Source: Halobacteriales archaeon YIM A00010 (lineage in GTDB: Archaea; Halobacteriota; Halobacteria; Halobacteriales; Haloarculaceae). From it: a stretch of DNA of 63,437 bases. The position numbers were made by a program, and so were the translations under genes. Location of the stretch: assembly GCA_025041175.1 (NCBI GenBank), contig JAKCFJ010000005.1:1-63437 (forward strand), given 5' to 3'. The notes below the pieces were generated by a model. The model did no database searches, was not told the origin of the DNA, and worked only from the letters and a program-made list of their open reading frames with translations. Below are positions 24,470-34,614 of this stretch, piece by piece (the stretch's first letter is position 1; each line of letters begins with the position of its first letter).

Positions 24470-25495
24470 TCACTTACGCTTCACGGGGTCGACCTCGCCA
24501 GAGGCGAGTGCGATCCCACTTCCAGAGTTGAAATAGGTGAATTGGCTACGTCCATCAACAAATTGATCGACATTGAGGCCAAGTGAACCACCTCGCGGGC
24601 GGAGAGGTATGCGGTCAATGCTGAGAAGTACTGAACGCAGTTCATCAGGTGCTATCGTGTCCGTAATCTGCTGGTTCAATTCACTGCGCTTAGCTCCCTC
24701 CGCATTATAATATGGATTATGACATGAGATATATTCGATCCCGGCATCCCCATTCGCTGAACTCGACGGTTCGAGTTCCTGTTGATACCCCACTAGCCGG
24801 TGCGCCTTCACCCCCGTGAGCGGGTCCTTGAGGGAGAGAGACAGCTGGGAATGATGTTGCCGACTGACAGCCGACGGCGAGCCGACAGACGGGTGCTCAA
24901 GGCGATCTCGTAGCCACTGTGCGATGAGAGGCCCCTGCCGTGTGTGCGTCGTCAGGAACAACGTCGTCGCTGAATGATGGCGCTGTTCGGTCTCTCGCTC
25001 CGCTAGAAAGTGGGTGACGAATTGGAGCCAGATCCCACTCACTTCCGTGACTCCAACAGCAGTCACTTCGAGGGGAATCTGCTGCCGGTTTTGCATCACC
25101 CGATCTGTGGGATCTGGAAGCTGCTCGTCAAGGTCAGCATAGGTGACACGGAAATTCTCCATAGCGTCGAAGAAATCATCAAGAGTGTTGCCACAAATCT
25201 GAGCACGATCGCTACAGACCGCATAATAGAACTGTCGTTCCGTCGGGGCCTCAAACCGATCGATAATCTCTCGAATGGCTGTCTCCGTCTCATCGAGGGT
25301 CGTCACCTCCATCTCGTAGTGCTGATGCCGAATAGCCTCACCCTCGACGTCATAGAGCGGATCGTCATCGACGAACACGACTGGTGTTTGTGACTCGTTT
25401 CGGAGGGCAATTCGATCCGTTCGATGGATGAGTGGGGCGTGATCATCCCCCAGATCCTGAACATCGTCGTCAGTCATAGCCATTCTACTAAACAA
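24470..25495 (-). CDS. Protein of unknown function next to the lanthipeptide locus
   Basis: 341 residues from an ATG at 25495 (an ATG at 25483 is an alternative). Acidic N-terminus, then alternating strands and helices (TPVVFVDDDPLYDVEG, HHSATTLFLTTHTRQGPLIA, DELRSVLLSIDRIPLRPRGG). I do not recognise the family. It converges on the kinase gene and diverges from the regulator at 25692, so it is probably not in the lanthipeptide operon. Confidence 0.65.
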   Translation of the reverse strand: MFSRMAMTDDDVQDLGDDHAPLIHRTDRIALRNESQTPVVFVDDDPLYDVEGEAIRHQHYEMEVTTLDETETAIREIIDRFEAPTERQFYYAVCSDRAQICGNTLDDFFDAMENFRVTYADLDEQLPDPTDRVMQNRQQIPLEVTAVGVTEVSGIWLQFVTHFLAERETEQRHHSATTLFLTTHTRQGPLIAQWLRDRLEHPSVGSPSAVSRQHHSQLSLSLKDPLTGVKAHRLVGYQQELEPSSSANGDAGIEYISCHNPYYNAEGAKRSELNQQITDTIAPDELRSVLLSIDRIPLRPRGGSLGLNVDQFVDGRSQFTYFNSGSGIALASGEVDPVKRK

Positions 25496-25579
25496 ACTAC
25501 ACTGATATTAAACATATGAGTGCCGCCGTCGAGCAACGCAACTCCGCGACTGACTCCGAACACCTCGAACCCACCCGTG

Positions 25580-25600
25580 CTCCGGGCCGATCAGGGCGCA
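25580..25600. repeat. Copy of a dispersed CTCCG-GCCGATC element
   Basis: CTCCGGGCCGATC followed by AGGGCGCA, related to 37177-37198 (CTCCGTGCCGATCGG, GGCGCA) and 45736-45750 (identical first 15 bases to the 37.2-kb copy). These may be ends of mobile elements or pieces of a shared promoter. Confidence 0.45.
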
Positions 25601-25630
25601 TCTCTAAGGATGCCTCAGAAATATTTCTGT

Positions 25631-25653
25631 GTGGAAACCATATTAGTTTCCAC
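25631..25653. promoter_or_regulatory. Inverted repeat upstream of the regulator gene
   Basis: GTGGAAAC (25631-25638) and GTTTCCAC (25646-25653), a perfect 8-bp inverted repeat with a 7-base spacer, 39 bases before the regulator ATG at 25692. GCTAAGTTATTAG between them and the gene fits a TATA box. A likely autoregulatory operator. Confidence 0.6.
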
Positions 25654-25691
25654 GTAGAAAGAGCTAAGTTATTAGCAACTATCGTATTCGT

Positions 25692-26300
25692 ATGGCTATT
25701 CGTGATCATCCACAAGAAACGATCTTCGAGATTCTCCGTGAGAGTGAAAAGCCCGTAATGTCCGCACAAGATGTCGCTGACGAACTGGACGAGTATTCTC
25801 GACAGGCCATTGGAAAGCACCTACGGAAGATAGTGAAGCAAACAGAATCAGTTGAGCGTGTCGAGATCGGACCGTCTGTAGGGTATTATTGGAATCATGC
25901 AGGGACGTGCCATCTAGATAAGGTGTTCGACGGGTTACCGTTGACCCGGCCAGTAGGAGGCGGATCAATACCTGTCGTCACAAAGAACAACGAGATATTA
26001 GAAGCAGGTGATTCTCTAATTGTGATTCTTGAACGAGTAGGATCACAACCAAAGATGGGACCTCGATATGGCTGGGAGGTGGTAGAATATATCGATATGG
26101 ATATATTACACGATACTCCCGAACGTGAGCTGATTCAAACGGTTCTAGCGAGTTATCTCACGGAGGGGCTAAGTGAAATGGCGTATATTGCCGTCCAGGG
26201 CACTATCGATGAAGTGCAGTATCAAGAAGATGGTCGTAAGCTATCGAATGAGGTACTCACAAATCCATCTGTATTGCAGTACATCAATCCAGTAGAGTAG
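25692..26300 (+). CDS. Winged-helix regulator with C-terminal sensor-like domain
   Basis: 202 residues. HTH at residues about 20-60 (SAQDVADELDEYSRQAIGKH). The rest (GDSLIVILERVG, YIDMDILHDTPERELIQTVL) is alpha/beta and may sense a ligand. The upstream inverted repeat suggests self-control. Family not identified beyond winged helix. Confidence 0.7.
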   Translation: MAIRDHPQETIFEILRESEKPVMSAQDVADELDEYSRQAIGKHLRKIVKQTESVERVEIGPSVGYYWNHAGTCHLDKVFDGLPLTRPVGGGSIPVVTKNNEILEAGDSLIVILERVGSQPKMGPRYGWEVVEYIDMDILHDTPERELIQTVLASYLTEGLSEMAYIAVQGTIDEVQYQEDGRKLSNEVLTNPSVLQYINPVE

Positions 26301-26828
26301 CTCGTTTCTGACGATCGGCTAGGGCTGGAGACAACTAGGTCGAAAACAATCGCTTGGATCAGTAGGATCAATTAAAAATGACATGAATTTATAATTTCAC
26401 TTTATCGGCTATTTTATAACAGCTCAACACGGCGTGGCTGACGTGGTTCGATGGAATGACTTACAGCGTGTTACTTCCCGTCTCGGTGCTGGAGATCCTG
26501 GTATTCGTCAGGGGTATTTGCGGCCGCAGGCCCCCTTTGGAGCTCCGAGCGGGAACGAGCGGTCTGCTGACGTTCAGATTGATGTGGCTTTGGACGGTTC
26601 GGGGAGTCGTACTTGTGGCCGTCAGTGCAACACGCATCCTCGGAATAATGGGACTCGTCAAAAATGGAAATTCCTTCCACCAATATAGCAATGAGATACC
26701 TCGAAGAGTTCTAGGCCGATATCGAAAGAGGAATTCATTACAATTCGCAATATGCTACGATCCGCAACGAAAAAAGTATAGCCTCAGCAGTGGGTTATTT
26801 GGCCAGCAGGATTTCCACAGGTGATTCG
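26301..26828. other. Intergenic stretch with possible gene remnant
   Basis: About 530 bases. AT-rich at first (26340-26430), then GC-rich from 26434 to 26690 with open frames in two phases on the + strand, neither convincing. One phase reads as hydrophobic (GLLTFRLMWLWTVRGVVLVA), the other as polar with Cys. I read it as a decayed gene or mobile-element piece. The promoter of 26829 lies at its right end. Confidence 0.4.
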
Positions 26829-27575
26829 ATGACAGAAGAACTTCTGCGGCTCTCGGTGGAACTCTGGCACCCAAACTGCTGGACATCCGAACTCGCAGTG
26901 GAGACAGGCGCGGGAGTGCTCGGTCACGGTGGTGTCACAGACGGCATGACCGCGCATGAACGCTGTACAGTCCATGGTGACGACACGAAACAGGTTGTCG
27001 CCGCTGTCGAAACCGCACAGGCGTCGGATCGAATCGGCTCCGTCCGTGAGGTGACGGCCCCGACTCGACAGGCTCTGTTCGGCGCGCCCGCAATCGGTAC
27101 CTACTCGCAAGATATATTCATCAAGTATGATGTTCCCAGGTGTATCGAACCAGCGTTCCGCTCACGGGGATTTGTTCTTGATGACTATGCCCGTATGGAA
27201 GACCGGAAGGAGTTCTGGCAATTCCTCGTCCGAACCGACCGGGAGACACTTAACCGAATGCTTGACAACATTCGTATCGAGCACGATGCAGAGATTACCG
27301 TTCAGAAAATCACACCGATTGCCCCAGACGATCACGATCAGGTGATCACAGAACGAGAAGCGATGCTCACTCCGCGCCAACATGAAGCACTCACGCTCGC
27401 CAGAAAGCGAGGCTACTACACGTGGCCGCGAGAGATAACAGTGCGCGAACTCGCCGCTGAATTAGATATCGGAAAAACCACGTTTCTCCATCATCTCCGA
27501 ACCGCCGAGGCGAGACTGTTAGCCCCAGATTCTGGGTCCGAGTCAGACGTGAACGATCGAACGATGCCTCGGTAA
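26829..27575 (+). CDS. HTH_10 (Bat-type) transcriptional regulator 1
   Basis: 248 residues from the ATG at 26829. N-terminal domain typical of haloarchaeal bacterio-opsin-activator-like proteins (LSVELWHPNCWTSELAVETG). C-terminal HTH_10: LTPRQHEALTLARKRGYYTW, then VRELAAELDIGKTTFLHHLR. It is a paralogue of 32798-33508. It stands upstream of the azlCD pair in the same direction, 119 bases away, and may control it. Confidence 0.85.
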   Translation: MTEELLRLSVELWHPNCWTSELAVETGAGVLGHGGVTDGMTAHERCTVHGDDTKQVVAAVETAQASDRIGSVREVTAPTRQALFGAPAIGTYSQDIFIKYDVPRCIEPAFRSRGFVLDDYARMEDRKEFWQFLVRTDRETLNRMLDNIRIEHDAEITVQKITPIAPDDHDQVITEREAMLTPRQHEALTLARKRGYYTWPREITVRELAAELDIGKTTFLHHLRTAEARLLAPDSGSESDVNDRTMPR

Positions 27576-27694
27576 CTGTAACCGCGGAAGGCAGTGGCAT
27601 TCCCGACGCGTTCGACCATGGTCGAACAACGACTATCGTCGTTCTCGACCGAACACACCACTATGTGCCCGAACAATCAACGTGGTGATATCCT

Positions 27695-28390
27695 GTGTCG
27701 GACCGAGTGACGTTCGATCGAACCGGAGCGCTCACCGGGTTTCACGCGTGCCTTCCAATCGCGATGGGTGTCGCCACCTACGGGCTCGTGTTCGGGGTGC
27801 TCGCTCGCCAGGCCGGACTCAGTGTGCTTCAAATCGGACTGATGAGTGCCCTCGTCTTTGCCGGGTCCGCGCAATTCGTGGCGATCGAGCTGTGGCAGAC
27901 GCCGCTTCCAAGTCTTACGATCATACTTACGACGCTTGTCGTCAACCTGCGCCACATTCTCATGGGGGCCGCACTGCGTCCGTGGTTCTCGGAACTCAAG
28001 CCAGCCGAAGCCTACGGGAGTGCGTTCTTCATGTCCGATGAGAACTGGGCGCTCACGATGGGCGAACTGGCTGATGGATCAACGAACGCTGCATTTCTCC
28101 TCGGGAGTGGGATCGCTGTGTTCCTCGCATGGATTGGCTCGACGGTGACCGGCGCAGCCGTCGGCGGCCTCTTTACTGATGTCGCTCGATATGGATTGGA
28201 TTTCGCGTTCACTGCCGTCTTCATCACGCTCCTCGTCAGTCTCTGGGATGGACGCTCTGACCTCGTCCCGTGGATGAGTGCCGCCCTCGTCTCGGTAGTA
28301 GCGTCGCAGGTACTCTCTGGTTCGTGGTATATCCTACTGGGCGGATTTGCGGGAAGCGTTGTCGCTATGGTGAGTAGTAATGGCGACTGA
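27695..28390 (+). CDS. azlC: AzlC-family branched-chain amino acid exporter, large subunit
   Basis: 231 residues, GTG start at 27695. About seven membrane segments. The family motifs HACLPIAMGVATYGLVFGVL, AGSAQFVAIELW, NLRHILMGAAL and DENWAL are present. AzlC with AzlD exports branched-chain amino acids or analogues in bacteria. It overlaps azlD by 11 bases. Confidence 0.92.
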   Translation: MSDRVTFDRTGALTGFHACLPIAMGVATYGLVFGVLARQAGLSVLQIGLMSALVFAGSAQFVAIELWQTPLPSLTIILTTLVVNLRHILMGAALRPWFSELKPAEAYGSAFFMSDENWALTMGELADGSTNAAFLLGSGIAVFLAWIGSTVTGAAVGGLFTDVARYGLDFAFTAVFITLLVSLWDGRSDLVPWMSAALVSVVASQVLSGSWYILLGGFAGSVVAMVSSNGD

Positions 28391-28694
28391 TGTGCTCGTC
28401 GTCATGACGATCCTTGGGATGGGAATCGTCACGTATGCAACGCGAGTCGGTGGTATCTGGGTGATCGAGCGAATCGAAGTGTCCGACCGCATCGAAACCG
28501 CTCTCGAAGCGATACCGGGGGCTGTCCTCATCTCACTCATCGCTCCTACAATCGTACACGGTGGGTTCCCTGAGTGGGGCGCAGCATTCGCCGTGCTTTT
28601 CGTGGCCGTACGAACGGGGAGCATTGTGCTGGCGATGATCATCGGAATCAGCGTCGTCTGGCTATTACGAAACGTTTCAGGGATACTCGTTTGA
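28380..28694 (+). CDS. azlD: AzlD-family exporter small subunit
   Basis: 104 residues with four membrane segments. ATYATRVGGIWVIER and IPGAVLISLIAPTIV match the AzlD pattern. Translation overlaps azlC, as is usual for the pair. Confidence 0.9.
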   Translation: MATDVLVVMTILGMGIVTYATRVGGIWVIERIEVSDRIETALEAIPGAVLISLIAPTIVHGGFPEWGAAFAVLFVAVRTGSIVLAMIIGISVVWLLRNVSGILV

Positions 28695-28726
28695 TTAAGT
28701 ACTGTGAATGCCGCGGGGACCGATAG

Positions 28727-30691
28727 ATGTCGTCGAACGATCCATCAACAATGGAATCACCGCCACCAGCCGGAGATTCAGAACCGGCATTCAATCTGCG
28801 ATGGGGGTCGTTGTATGACCTTGGCAGCCATTCAGCTGACGCCAGCCATGACGGCTGCTTCCGATTCTCGCTTCGCTATGTCGGGTCGGCAAATGACGAT
28901 CCAACTATCGAGACGCTGATCGCCGACCTCTCTATCGATCCAGAACTTCCTGATTCACGAGCAACATGGCATCGGAATTTCACACCGCTCGCTCCGTGGA
29001 TCAGAGCCCACGTCCTCAAACAGGCAATGGGCTGGAACGGCGAGAAACAGCTTGCCGAACACTTCGAAACAAACCCAGAGCTAACGGTCGAATACGGATT
29101 TGTCGACAGTAATTCGATAGGGGAGTCGGAGCGGATGCAGCCGCAACCACCAACCCAGCCCCGACTCTGGGAGATGTGGCACGAGGAGTTCAGCGACGAC
29201 CTTCGGGAAATCTGCCGTGACGTAGCGACCGAACTCGTCGAGTTGGCACGTGAAGAGGGTATCCCCACCCCGGCTGATGTCTTTCAGTTTGAGGATGAAC
29301 AGAACGTCTCGGAGCGGTCGGAAACCCGACTCATTGCTGACAAAACAAAGGAGGTCTGGCAGCACGCCAAGCCGTTCGTCACCGAGGAGTTCTTCCTCAA
29401 ACGCGGCGACAACGCCCAAATCCACGAGAACGCGTTCTGGGAGCAACACGCGTTCATGGGCGTCCGCAAGCACATGTTCGCCGAAAGCGGCGCGGACAGT
29501 TTCTATGTCGACTCGACTCGTGAGAAGACACCCTCCGGATCGTGTCATAGGTGGCAGATCCGTAAGTTGAGCATCGATGAAATGCGTAGACAGCACCGGC
29601 GGACCACGAAGCGTCTCATCGAACGTGCTCGGCGCGACGGCGAACTTGTCGGGGAGCTGTGGGCGGCCATCGACGTGTCTAAGGGTGCGCCGTTCACCGG
29701 CGTGATGGATACTGACGACGGGGGAAACGTCGTCGAGCCGTACATCCTCGGCCATCGAGACGGCAACTACTATCACCAGTGGGCGAGCATCCAGATTGTC
29801 GGCCACGACATCCCGCTCGTGCTTGACGCGCTACCGAAAAAGCGCGGCATGTCGAAGGACGAGATCGTGGATGAATTGCTCGAACACGCGACCGAAATGG
29901 TTGATGACTTCGATCTCGTGATGATGGACCGGGAGTTCGATAGCGATCCGGTCAAGCAGACCTGCGAAGAGCATGGCGTGTACTTCCTCAATCCGAAACG
30001 GAAGTTCACCGACCAGAACGACACCATCGAGGAGATGAAGCAAAACGACGAAACCGTCAGGGTCGTCGAAGAGTCGTCTGAGGACCAACCGACTCGGAAG
30101 AACCTGTTCCTGCCTTCAACGAGGGAGACGCCAGAAGACGAGGAGAGGGATAACGAGGAGAGAGACGACGACCACGATGAGAGGCCGAATCATCGGCAGG
30201 AGATGCGTGATGACCTTGGGCTGACCGAAGACGACATCGACGGGGACGCATCCCCGCTGGGACGCCTTCTCGGGGAAATTCGTGGCGAGGAGCCACTGGA
30301 GACGGAGGATGCCGATGGTGACGGCACGGGATTCGTGGTGTTCCAGACCAACCACCCGTTTGTCTCGGCTCGTGATGAGGACGGCGCACCCTATACGGAA
30401 CGCGAGCAGATCCACATGATAGCGCGTCTGATTCGGAGGTACCGCCATCGGTGGGGCATTGAGAATGGGTATAAGAAAATCAAGACGTTCATGGTGCGGA
30501 CGACCTCGACGTGCCCCCGCTATCGCTTTTTCAATTTCATGTTCGCGTGCGTCCTGTACAACGTCTGGCGGCTGGTCGATCTGCTCGTCAAGCTCTCGCT
30601 GGAGGCGAATCCCGATTACTCACCGCGAGTTGACGCCAACCAGTTCGTGACGATAGCGAAGCAGTACTACGGTCTCGATCCACCCGACTGA
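28727..30691 (+). CDS. Transposase, DDE type (ISH-like)
   Basis: 654 residues. DDE candidates: Asp in LWAAIDVSKGAPF, Asp in DLVMMDREFDSDPV, and Glu in RHRWGIENGYKKIKT (R-W-E-Y-K signature). The C-terminus (FNFMFACVLYNVWRLVDLLV) is shared with the fragment at 43182-43385. About 90 acidic residues (430-520) are inserted before the Glu, making it longer than the usual 400-500. It is intact. Terminal inverted repeats are not clear to me. No target site duplication was found by eye. Confidence 0.85.
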   Translation: MSSNDPSTMESPPPAGDSEPAFNLRWGSLYDLGSHSADASHDGCFRFSLRYVGSANDDPTIETLIADLSIDPELPDSRATWHRNFTPLAPWIRAHVLKQAMGWNGEKQLAEHFETNPELTVEYGFVDSNSIGESERMQPQPPTQPRLWEMWHEEFSDDLREICRDVATELVELAREEGIPTPADVFQFEDEQNVSERSETRLIADKTKEVWQHAKPFVTEEFFLKRGDNAQIHENAFWEQHAFMGVRKHMFAESGADSFYVDSTREKTPSGSCHRWQIRKLSIDEMRRQHRRTTKRLIERARRDGELVGELWAAIDVSKGAPFTGVMDTDDGGNVVEPYILGHRDGNYYHQWASIQIVGHDIPLVLDALPKKRGMSKDEIVDELLEHATEMVDDFDLVMMDREFDSDPVKQTCEEHGVYFLNPKRKFTDQNDTIEEMKQNDETVRVVEESSEDQPTRKNLFLPSTRETPEDEERDNEERDDDHDERPNHRQEMRDDLGLTEDDIDGDASPLGRLLGEIRGEEPLETEDADGDGTGFVVFQTNHPFVSARDEDGAPYTEREQIHMIARLIRRYRHRWGIENGYKKIKTFMVRTTSTCPRYRFFNFMFACVLYNVWRLVDLLVKLSLEANPDYSPRVDANQFVTIAKQYYGLDPPD

Positions 30692-30924
30692 CGCTGGGTT
30701 CTCTCCGGGGCCGCGCCTGCTGAGCAATAGCTCTCTCACTCATTGATTGTTCCAACCAAATAACCGCAGTTTAGAACATTTTATAGAAAGTAGTGATTTT
30801 GAATTCGTCCTGACGGACGTAAAACCGGGGCGGAAACAGTCGAGTTCGAGCGATTATCTGGCTACCTAATTGCCATCAGGCTAGGGGGGTTACTCATGCA
30901 CAGAGAGGGGGTGAAGCGTTCTTG

Positions 30925-31085
30925 ATGTACCACTCTCAGTTCTTTGCGATCTTTTGGATCGTTTCCCAAGGAACGCCAGTCGACCGCGCGAGGCCCCGTT
31001 TGCTCGCGCCTTTTTCGAGTTCGTCGAGGACCGAGCACTGTCTCGTAGCTTTTGTTCGGTGTGAGATCCCTCCGAGGACGGTGCG
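30925..31085 (-). pseudogene. Decayed C-terminus of a serine recombinase
   Basis: On the minus strand this matches the 3' part of the recombinase gene at 37232-37891 (shared DNA includes CTCGCGCCTTT and TCGAGTTC), with frame-breaking differences. The corresponding HTH (ELDKGASKREL type) is degraded. It follows a transposase gene, just as the intact recombinase follows the transposase at 35085. Confidence 0.75.
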
Positions 31086-31384
31086 AGCCCGCGATCATCG
31101 TCAACGTCGAAAATCCATATATCATATCCCGCTATATGCTTTGCAGACCGATCTGCTGGGTTAGAGGTTCGGAGTATGGATTTCTACAAACCATCATTTC
31201 ACTGATTCTAGTGTCGGCTGGATTGATTTGTCATGTTCAGAGCTCTGCGAAATTTAATCCAGTATGGTTGGTTTCATCGTTTGTCGTGCATGAGGAGTTC
31301 ATCTGCCTGCCCTCAGAGTCTACGGAGTAATCCGGTGCAGGTAGATGAGCGTACTTAACATGGTGGTCGATAGTAAAGGTAAGG

Positions 31385-32665
31385 ATGAGTATGAAATCTT
31401 TCGACTGCGGTACGCTCATCGATGGGATAGCTAATGAACCGATACGAGACGCAGTTGTTCTCGTCAAGGACGGAATCATTGAAGAGATTGGCCCTCAAGA
31501 GTCGGTCTCCGTACCGGATAACGCAGAGCAAATCGACCACTCCAATGAAATCGTTATCCCCGGCTTGATCGACGCGCATGTGCATCTCACCGGCAAGCAG
31601 TCGATGAATCCGTTTCAGGCACTGACAACTGGAAGGGTTGAAAGCGCTGCTCGTGCAACTGCCGACTGCCGAAAACTCCTCGACGCAGGCTTCACCACTG
31701 TCCGTGATGTTGGCAGTGGAACGGCTCTTGGACTCAAAGCAGCAATCAATACAGGTGATATCCCCGGTCCACGCGTCTTCTCAAGCGGGCCGCCTATCAA
31801 CCAGACCGGTGGTCACATAGACGCCCATTTCCTTCCTATCGAATGGCTTGATATCGACCAGAGTCCGCATACCCGTTCGAACTGGTTCAGCGATCGAATT
31901 CTTGCGGATGGTCCCGCCGAATGTCGGAAGGCGGCACGTCGAAACATCAGAGAAGGCGTCGACCTCTTGAAGATCGCGACGACCGGTGGAGTAATATCGG
32001 AAAAGGATCATCCTCAACAACAGCAGTATACGGACGATGAGATCGCAGCAATCACCGAAGAGGCTCATCGTGTCGGTATTGATGTCGCCTCCCATGCCCA
32101 AGGGAGTGAAGGAGTTAAATCCGCCCTGCGCAACGGGGTCGACACAATCGAACACGGGTTCTATTTGGATGACAAGGCAATTGAGATGATGTTGGAGACC
32201 GACGCTACGTTCGTGCCGACACTCTCGGTGATGCACCAGATTGTTACTGAGGGATCAGACCATGGCATGCCGGAGTACGGGCTCCGAAAGGCTCGCGAAG
32301 CCTGGGAAGCGCACATTGAGTCCACTCAATCGGCGTATGAGGCCGGCGTGCCAATCGCCCTTGCGACGGACTTCCTCGGTAACGAATTCACGCCTTACGG
32401 GAAGGAAAATTTGCTTGAGGCTGAATTATTCGTTGAGGAAATCGGTATGACCGAAATGGACGTTGTCAAGGCCGCAACAAGCGTCGCAGCCCGTACGATT
32501 CCTGATGACCGTGTAGGGGGGATCAAACCCGGTAATCACGCTGATTTCGTAGCAATCGACATCGATCCTCTGTCGGACATCAGTGCACTTCGCGAAACGA
32601 ACACTGTCTACAAGGGGGGACACCCAGGGGAGGCATCCGCACCGTCGTATCGAGAGGAGCAATAA
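31385..32665 (+). CDS. Metal-dependent amidohydrolase (imidazolonepropionase/prolidase-like)
   Basis: 426 residues. DAHVHL (His 65, His 67) near the start, a Lys in LLKIATTGGV, His in SHAQGSEG and EHGFYLDD, and an Asp in ALATDFLGNE give the complete metal-binding set. These enzymes hydrolyse cyclic amides or dipeptide-like substrates. Neighbouring exporters of amino acids and the HTH_10 regulators suggest a role with small nitrogen compounds. Substrate unknown. Confidence 0.9.
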   Translation: MSMKSFDCGTLIDGIANEPIRDAVVLVKDGIIEEIGPQESVSVPDNAEQIDHSNEIVIPGLIDAHVHLTGKQSMNPFQALTTGRVESAARATADCRKLLDAGFTTVRDVGSGTALGLKAAINTGDIPGPRVFSSGPPINQTGGHIDAHFLPIEWLDIDQSPHTRSNWFSDRILADGPAECRKAARRNIREGVDLLKIATTGGVISEKDHPQQQQYTDDEIAAITEEAHRVGIDVASHAQGSEGVKSALRNGVDTIEHGFYLDDKAIEMMLETDATFVPTLSVMHQIVTEGSDHGMPEYGLRKAREAWEAHIESTQSAYEAGVPIALATDFLGNEFTPYGKENLLEAELFVEEIGMTEMDVVKAATSVAARTIPDDRVGGIKPGNHADFVAIDIDPLSDISALRETNTVYKGGHPGEASAPSYREEQ

Positions 32666-32797
32666 CACAATCTGGTTCCTCTCTTCCTTATCAACAGAAG
32701 TCGGGTAGGTGGGTTCGTCATGCATATCCACCTACGAAATTTAGACACTCGATATAGATTTCGAGACTAGTCGTATGAGAGATCAACCTGCCTGACT

Positions 32798-33508
32798 TCA
32801 GTATGAGAGGTCAAGGAGCTTCTCCTCAGCGTTGTGTAAATGTTCGTGAAACGTCGAGGTCGTGATTTCCAGTTCGGTGGCGAGCTCGCCCGCGGATGTC
32901 TCCTTCGGCTGGCGGTAATATCCTCGCTTGCGCGCCAACTGGAAGACCTCCCGCTGTCGGTGGGTCAGCTGATCGATCGGGAGAGAATCGCCCGGTACCG
33001 ACCGGTCCGCACGAGAAATCGACTGGATAGCTATCTCTGCCCCTTCTTGGTCTCGAATGTCGTCAAGCTGTGCTCGAATCATCGATCGATCGTCGGTTGA
33101 GAACACCGTCCACCGTTCACTCTCACCGTGTATGTCGCCGGGTTCGGCGTAAACGAATCCTCGAGAGGTGAACGCCTCGCTGATTTGGGTCGTCCCATCG
33201 TGTTCTACGAGCAACTCGCGCCTTGCGTTCCCTGGGGCAGGGAAATCTTGCTGTCGATACTGTTGCGTCATCTCTGAAACCGAATGTACCGACGAGTGTG
33301 CTCGAACCAGATCGAGTGCTTCCTCGATCGTCGCCTGCGTATCAGCATACGTGGTAAAGTGCGTTGTCGCCTGGCCATCATCGCGCGTGTAGACGCCATA
33401 GCCGAGGAATCCGACATCGATTTGTTCGGTCACCTCCAGCACCCAGCAGCCTGGATGCCACACGTCGAACGTGAGACGAAGGGCATCGTCCGAACTGATT
33501 GCGTCCAT
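32798..33508 (-). CDS. HTH_10 (Bat-type) transcriptional regulator 2
   Basis: 236 residues. N-terminal half parallels 26829-27575 (LTFDVWHPGCWVLEVTEQID). HTH_10 at the C-terminus: LTHRQREVFQLARKRGYYRQ, then AGELATELEITTSTFHEHLH. It lies between the amidohydrolase and the EamA exporter and points left, toward the amidohydrolase. Confidence 0.88.
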   Translation of the reverse strand: MDAISSDDALRLTFDVWHPGCWVLEVTEQIDVGFLGYGVYTRDDGQATTHFTTYADTQATIEEALDLVRAHSSVHSVSEMTQQYRQQDFPAPGNARRELLVEHDGTTQISEAFTSRGFVYAEPGDIHGESERWTVFSTDDRSMIRAQLDDIRDQEGAEIAIQSISRADRSVPGDSLPIDQLTHRQREVFQLARKRGYYRQPKETSAGELATELEITTSTFHEHLHNAEEKLLDLSY

Positions 33509-33673
33509 ACGTTCCCTCAGTAGCGAACAGGTAAAAGTGGAACTGCGTTGCTATATTTTAGCATGACTCCGCTGGCCCCTCACATTGTGCCTTCCTATTG
33601 ATGTTCATCGAAGGAGGTGATTCCTGCTATAGCAGGTCATGTTTCTACCCCCCTCCCGATCCCCCGATAGCGT

Positions 33674-34606
33674 ATGGTACGATACCGAAACCTGACTCTC
33701 TTCGTTTTGTTAGGAGTTATTTGGGGCGGGACATATCCAGCTATCAGGATCGGACTTAATGAACTGCCACCGGTTCTGTTCGCCGCGTTTCGGTACGAGA
33801 TCGGGGCACTCGTCATGCTCGCGTACGTGGTGCACCGTAAGGACTACTGGCGACCGCGAACCCGTGCTGACTGGCTTACTGTCGGTATCGGAGCGGTCTT
33901 CATCATCGCTATTTACAATGCACTATTATTCATAGGAGAGACAACGGTTCCAAGTGCGATAGCTGGGATCGTCGTCGCTACAATGCCAATTCTCACAGCG
34001 GTATTCTCACGTACACTCCTCCCGAGCGGACGCATCACGCTGGTCGATAGCGGTGGCATTGTACTCGGGTTCGCGGGGATTTTGCTCATCTCACGCCCGG
34101 ATCCGTCGAACCTCCTTACCAGCGACCTTCTCGGGCAGTTCCTGCTCCTGGTTGCCGCGGCAAGCTTCGCCTTCGGAAGCGTCCTCACGGAGAGATTCAC
34201 CGCCGAACAACCGGTCGAGACGATGGAAGCGTGGGCAATGATCGTCGGCGCGATTCTGCTGCATGGTACTGCAATGGTTCGGTCCCCGACGAGCTTCATT
34301 GCCGTTGAGTGGACGCTCTCGTCGGTCGTGCTAATTGGGTATTTGGGAGTGGTGGCGAGTGCGGTAGCCTATTTCATTTATTTTGATCTTCTCGACCGAG
34401 TCGGCGCATTCGAGATGAGCTTCATAACGTACGTATCAGCTGCGTTTGGGGCGTTTTTCGGCTGGTTGCTCCTCGACGAGCGGATTAGTCTCTTTACCGT
34501 CGGAGGATATCTGGCGATCGTGGGCGGATTCTTACTCCTCAAAAAAGAGGAGATTCATCAGGAATTCCGACATCAATTCGCCCCCAAATCAGTCGATGGA
34601 GACTAA
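33674..34606 (+). CDS. EamA-family (DMT) transporter
   Basis: 310 residues with about ten membrane segments and two EamA repeats (LLGVIWGGTYPAIRIGLNEL, and LIGYLGVVASAVAYFIYFDL). DMT exporters move amino acids and other small metabolites out of the cell. The C-terminal tail is charged and cytoplasmic. It may act with the amidohydrolase and AzlCD. Confidence 0.9.
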   Translation: MVRYRNLTLFVLLGVIWGGTYPAIRIGLNELPPVLFAAFRYEIGALVMLAYVVHRKDYWRPRTRADWLTVGIGAVFIIAIYNALLFIGETTVPSAIAGIVVATMPILTAVFSRTLLPSGRITLVDSGGIVLGFAGILLISRPDPSNLLTSDLLGQFLLLVAAASFAFGSVLTERFTAEQPVETMEAWAMIVGAILLHGTAMVRSPTSFIAVEWTLSSVVLIGYLGVVASAVAYFIYFDLLDRVGAFEMSFITYVSAAFGAFFGWLLLDERISLFTVGGYLAIVGGFLLLKKEEIHQEFRHQFAPKSVDGD

Positions 34607-34614
34607 AATAATAC

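Noticed and set aside
26434-26824. Two overlapping open frames before the first HTH_10 gene
   Set aside because: Neither phase gives a coherent protein; listed only as a possible remnant.
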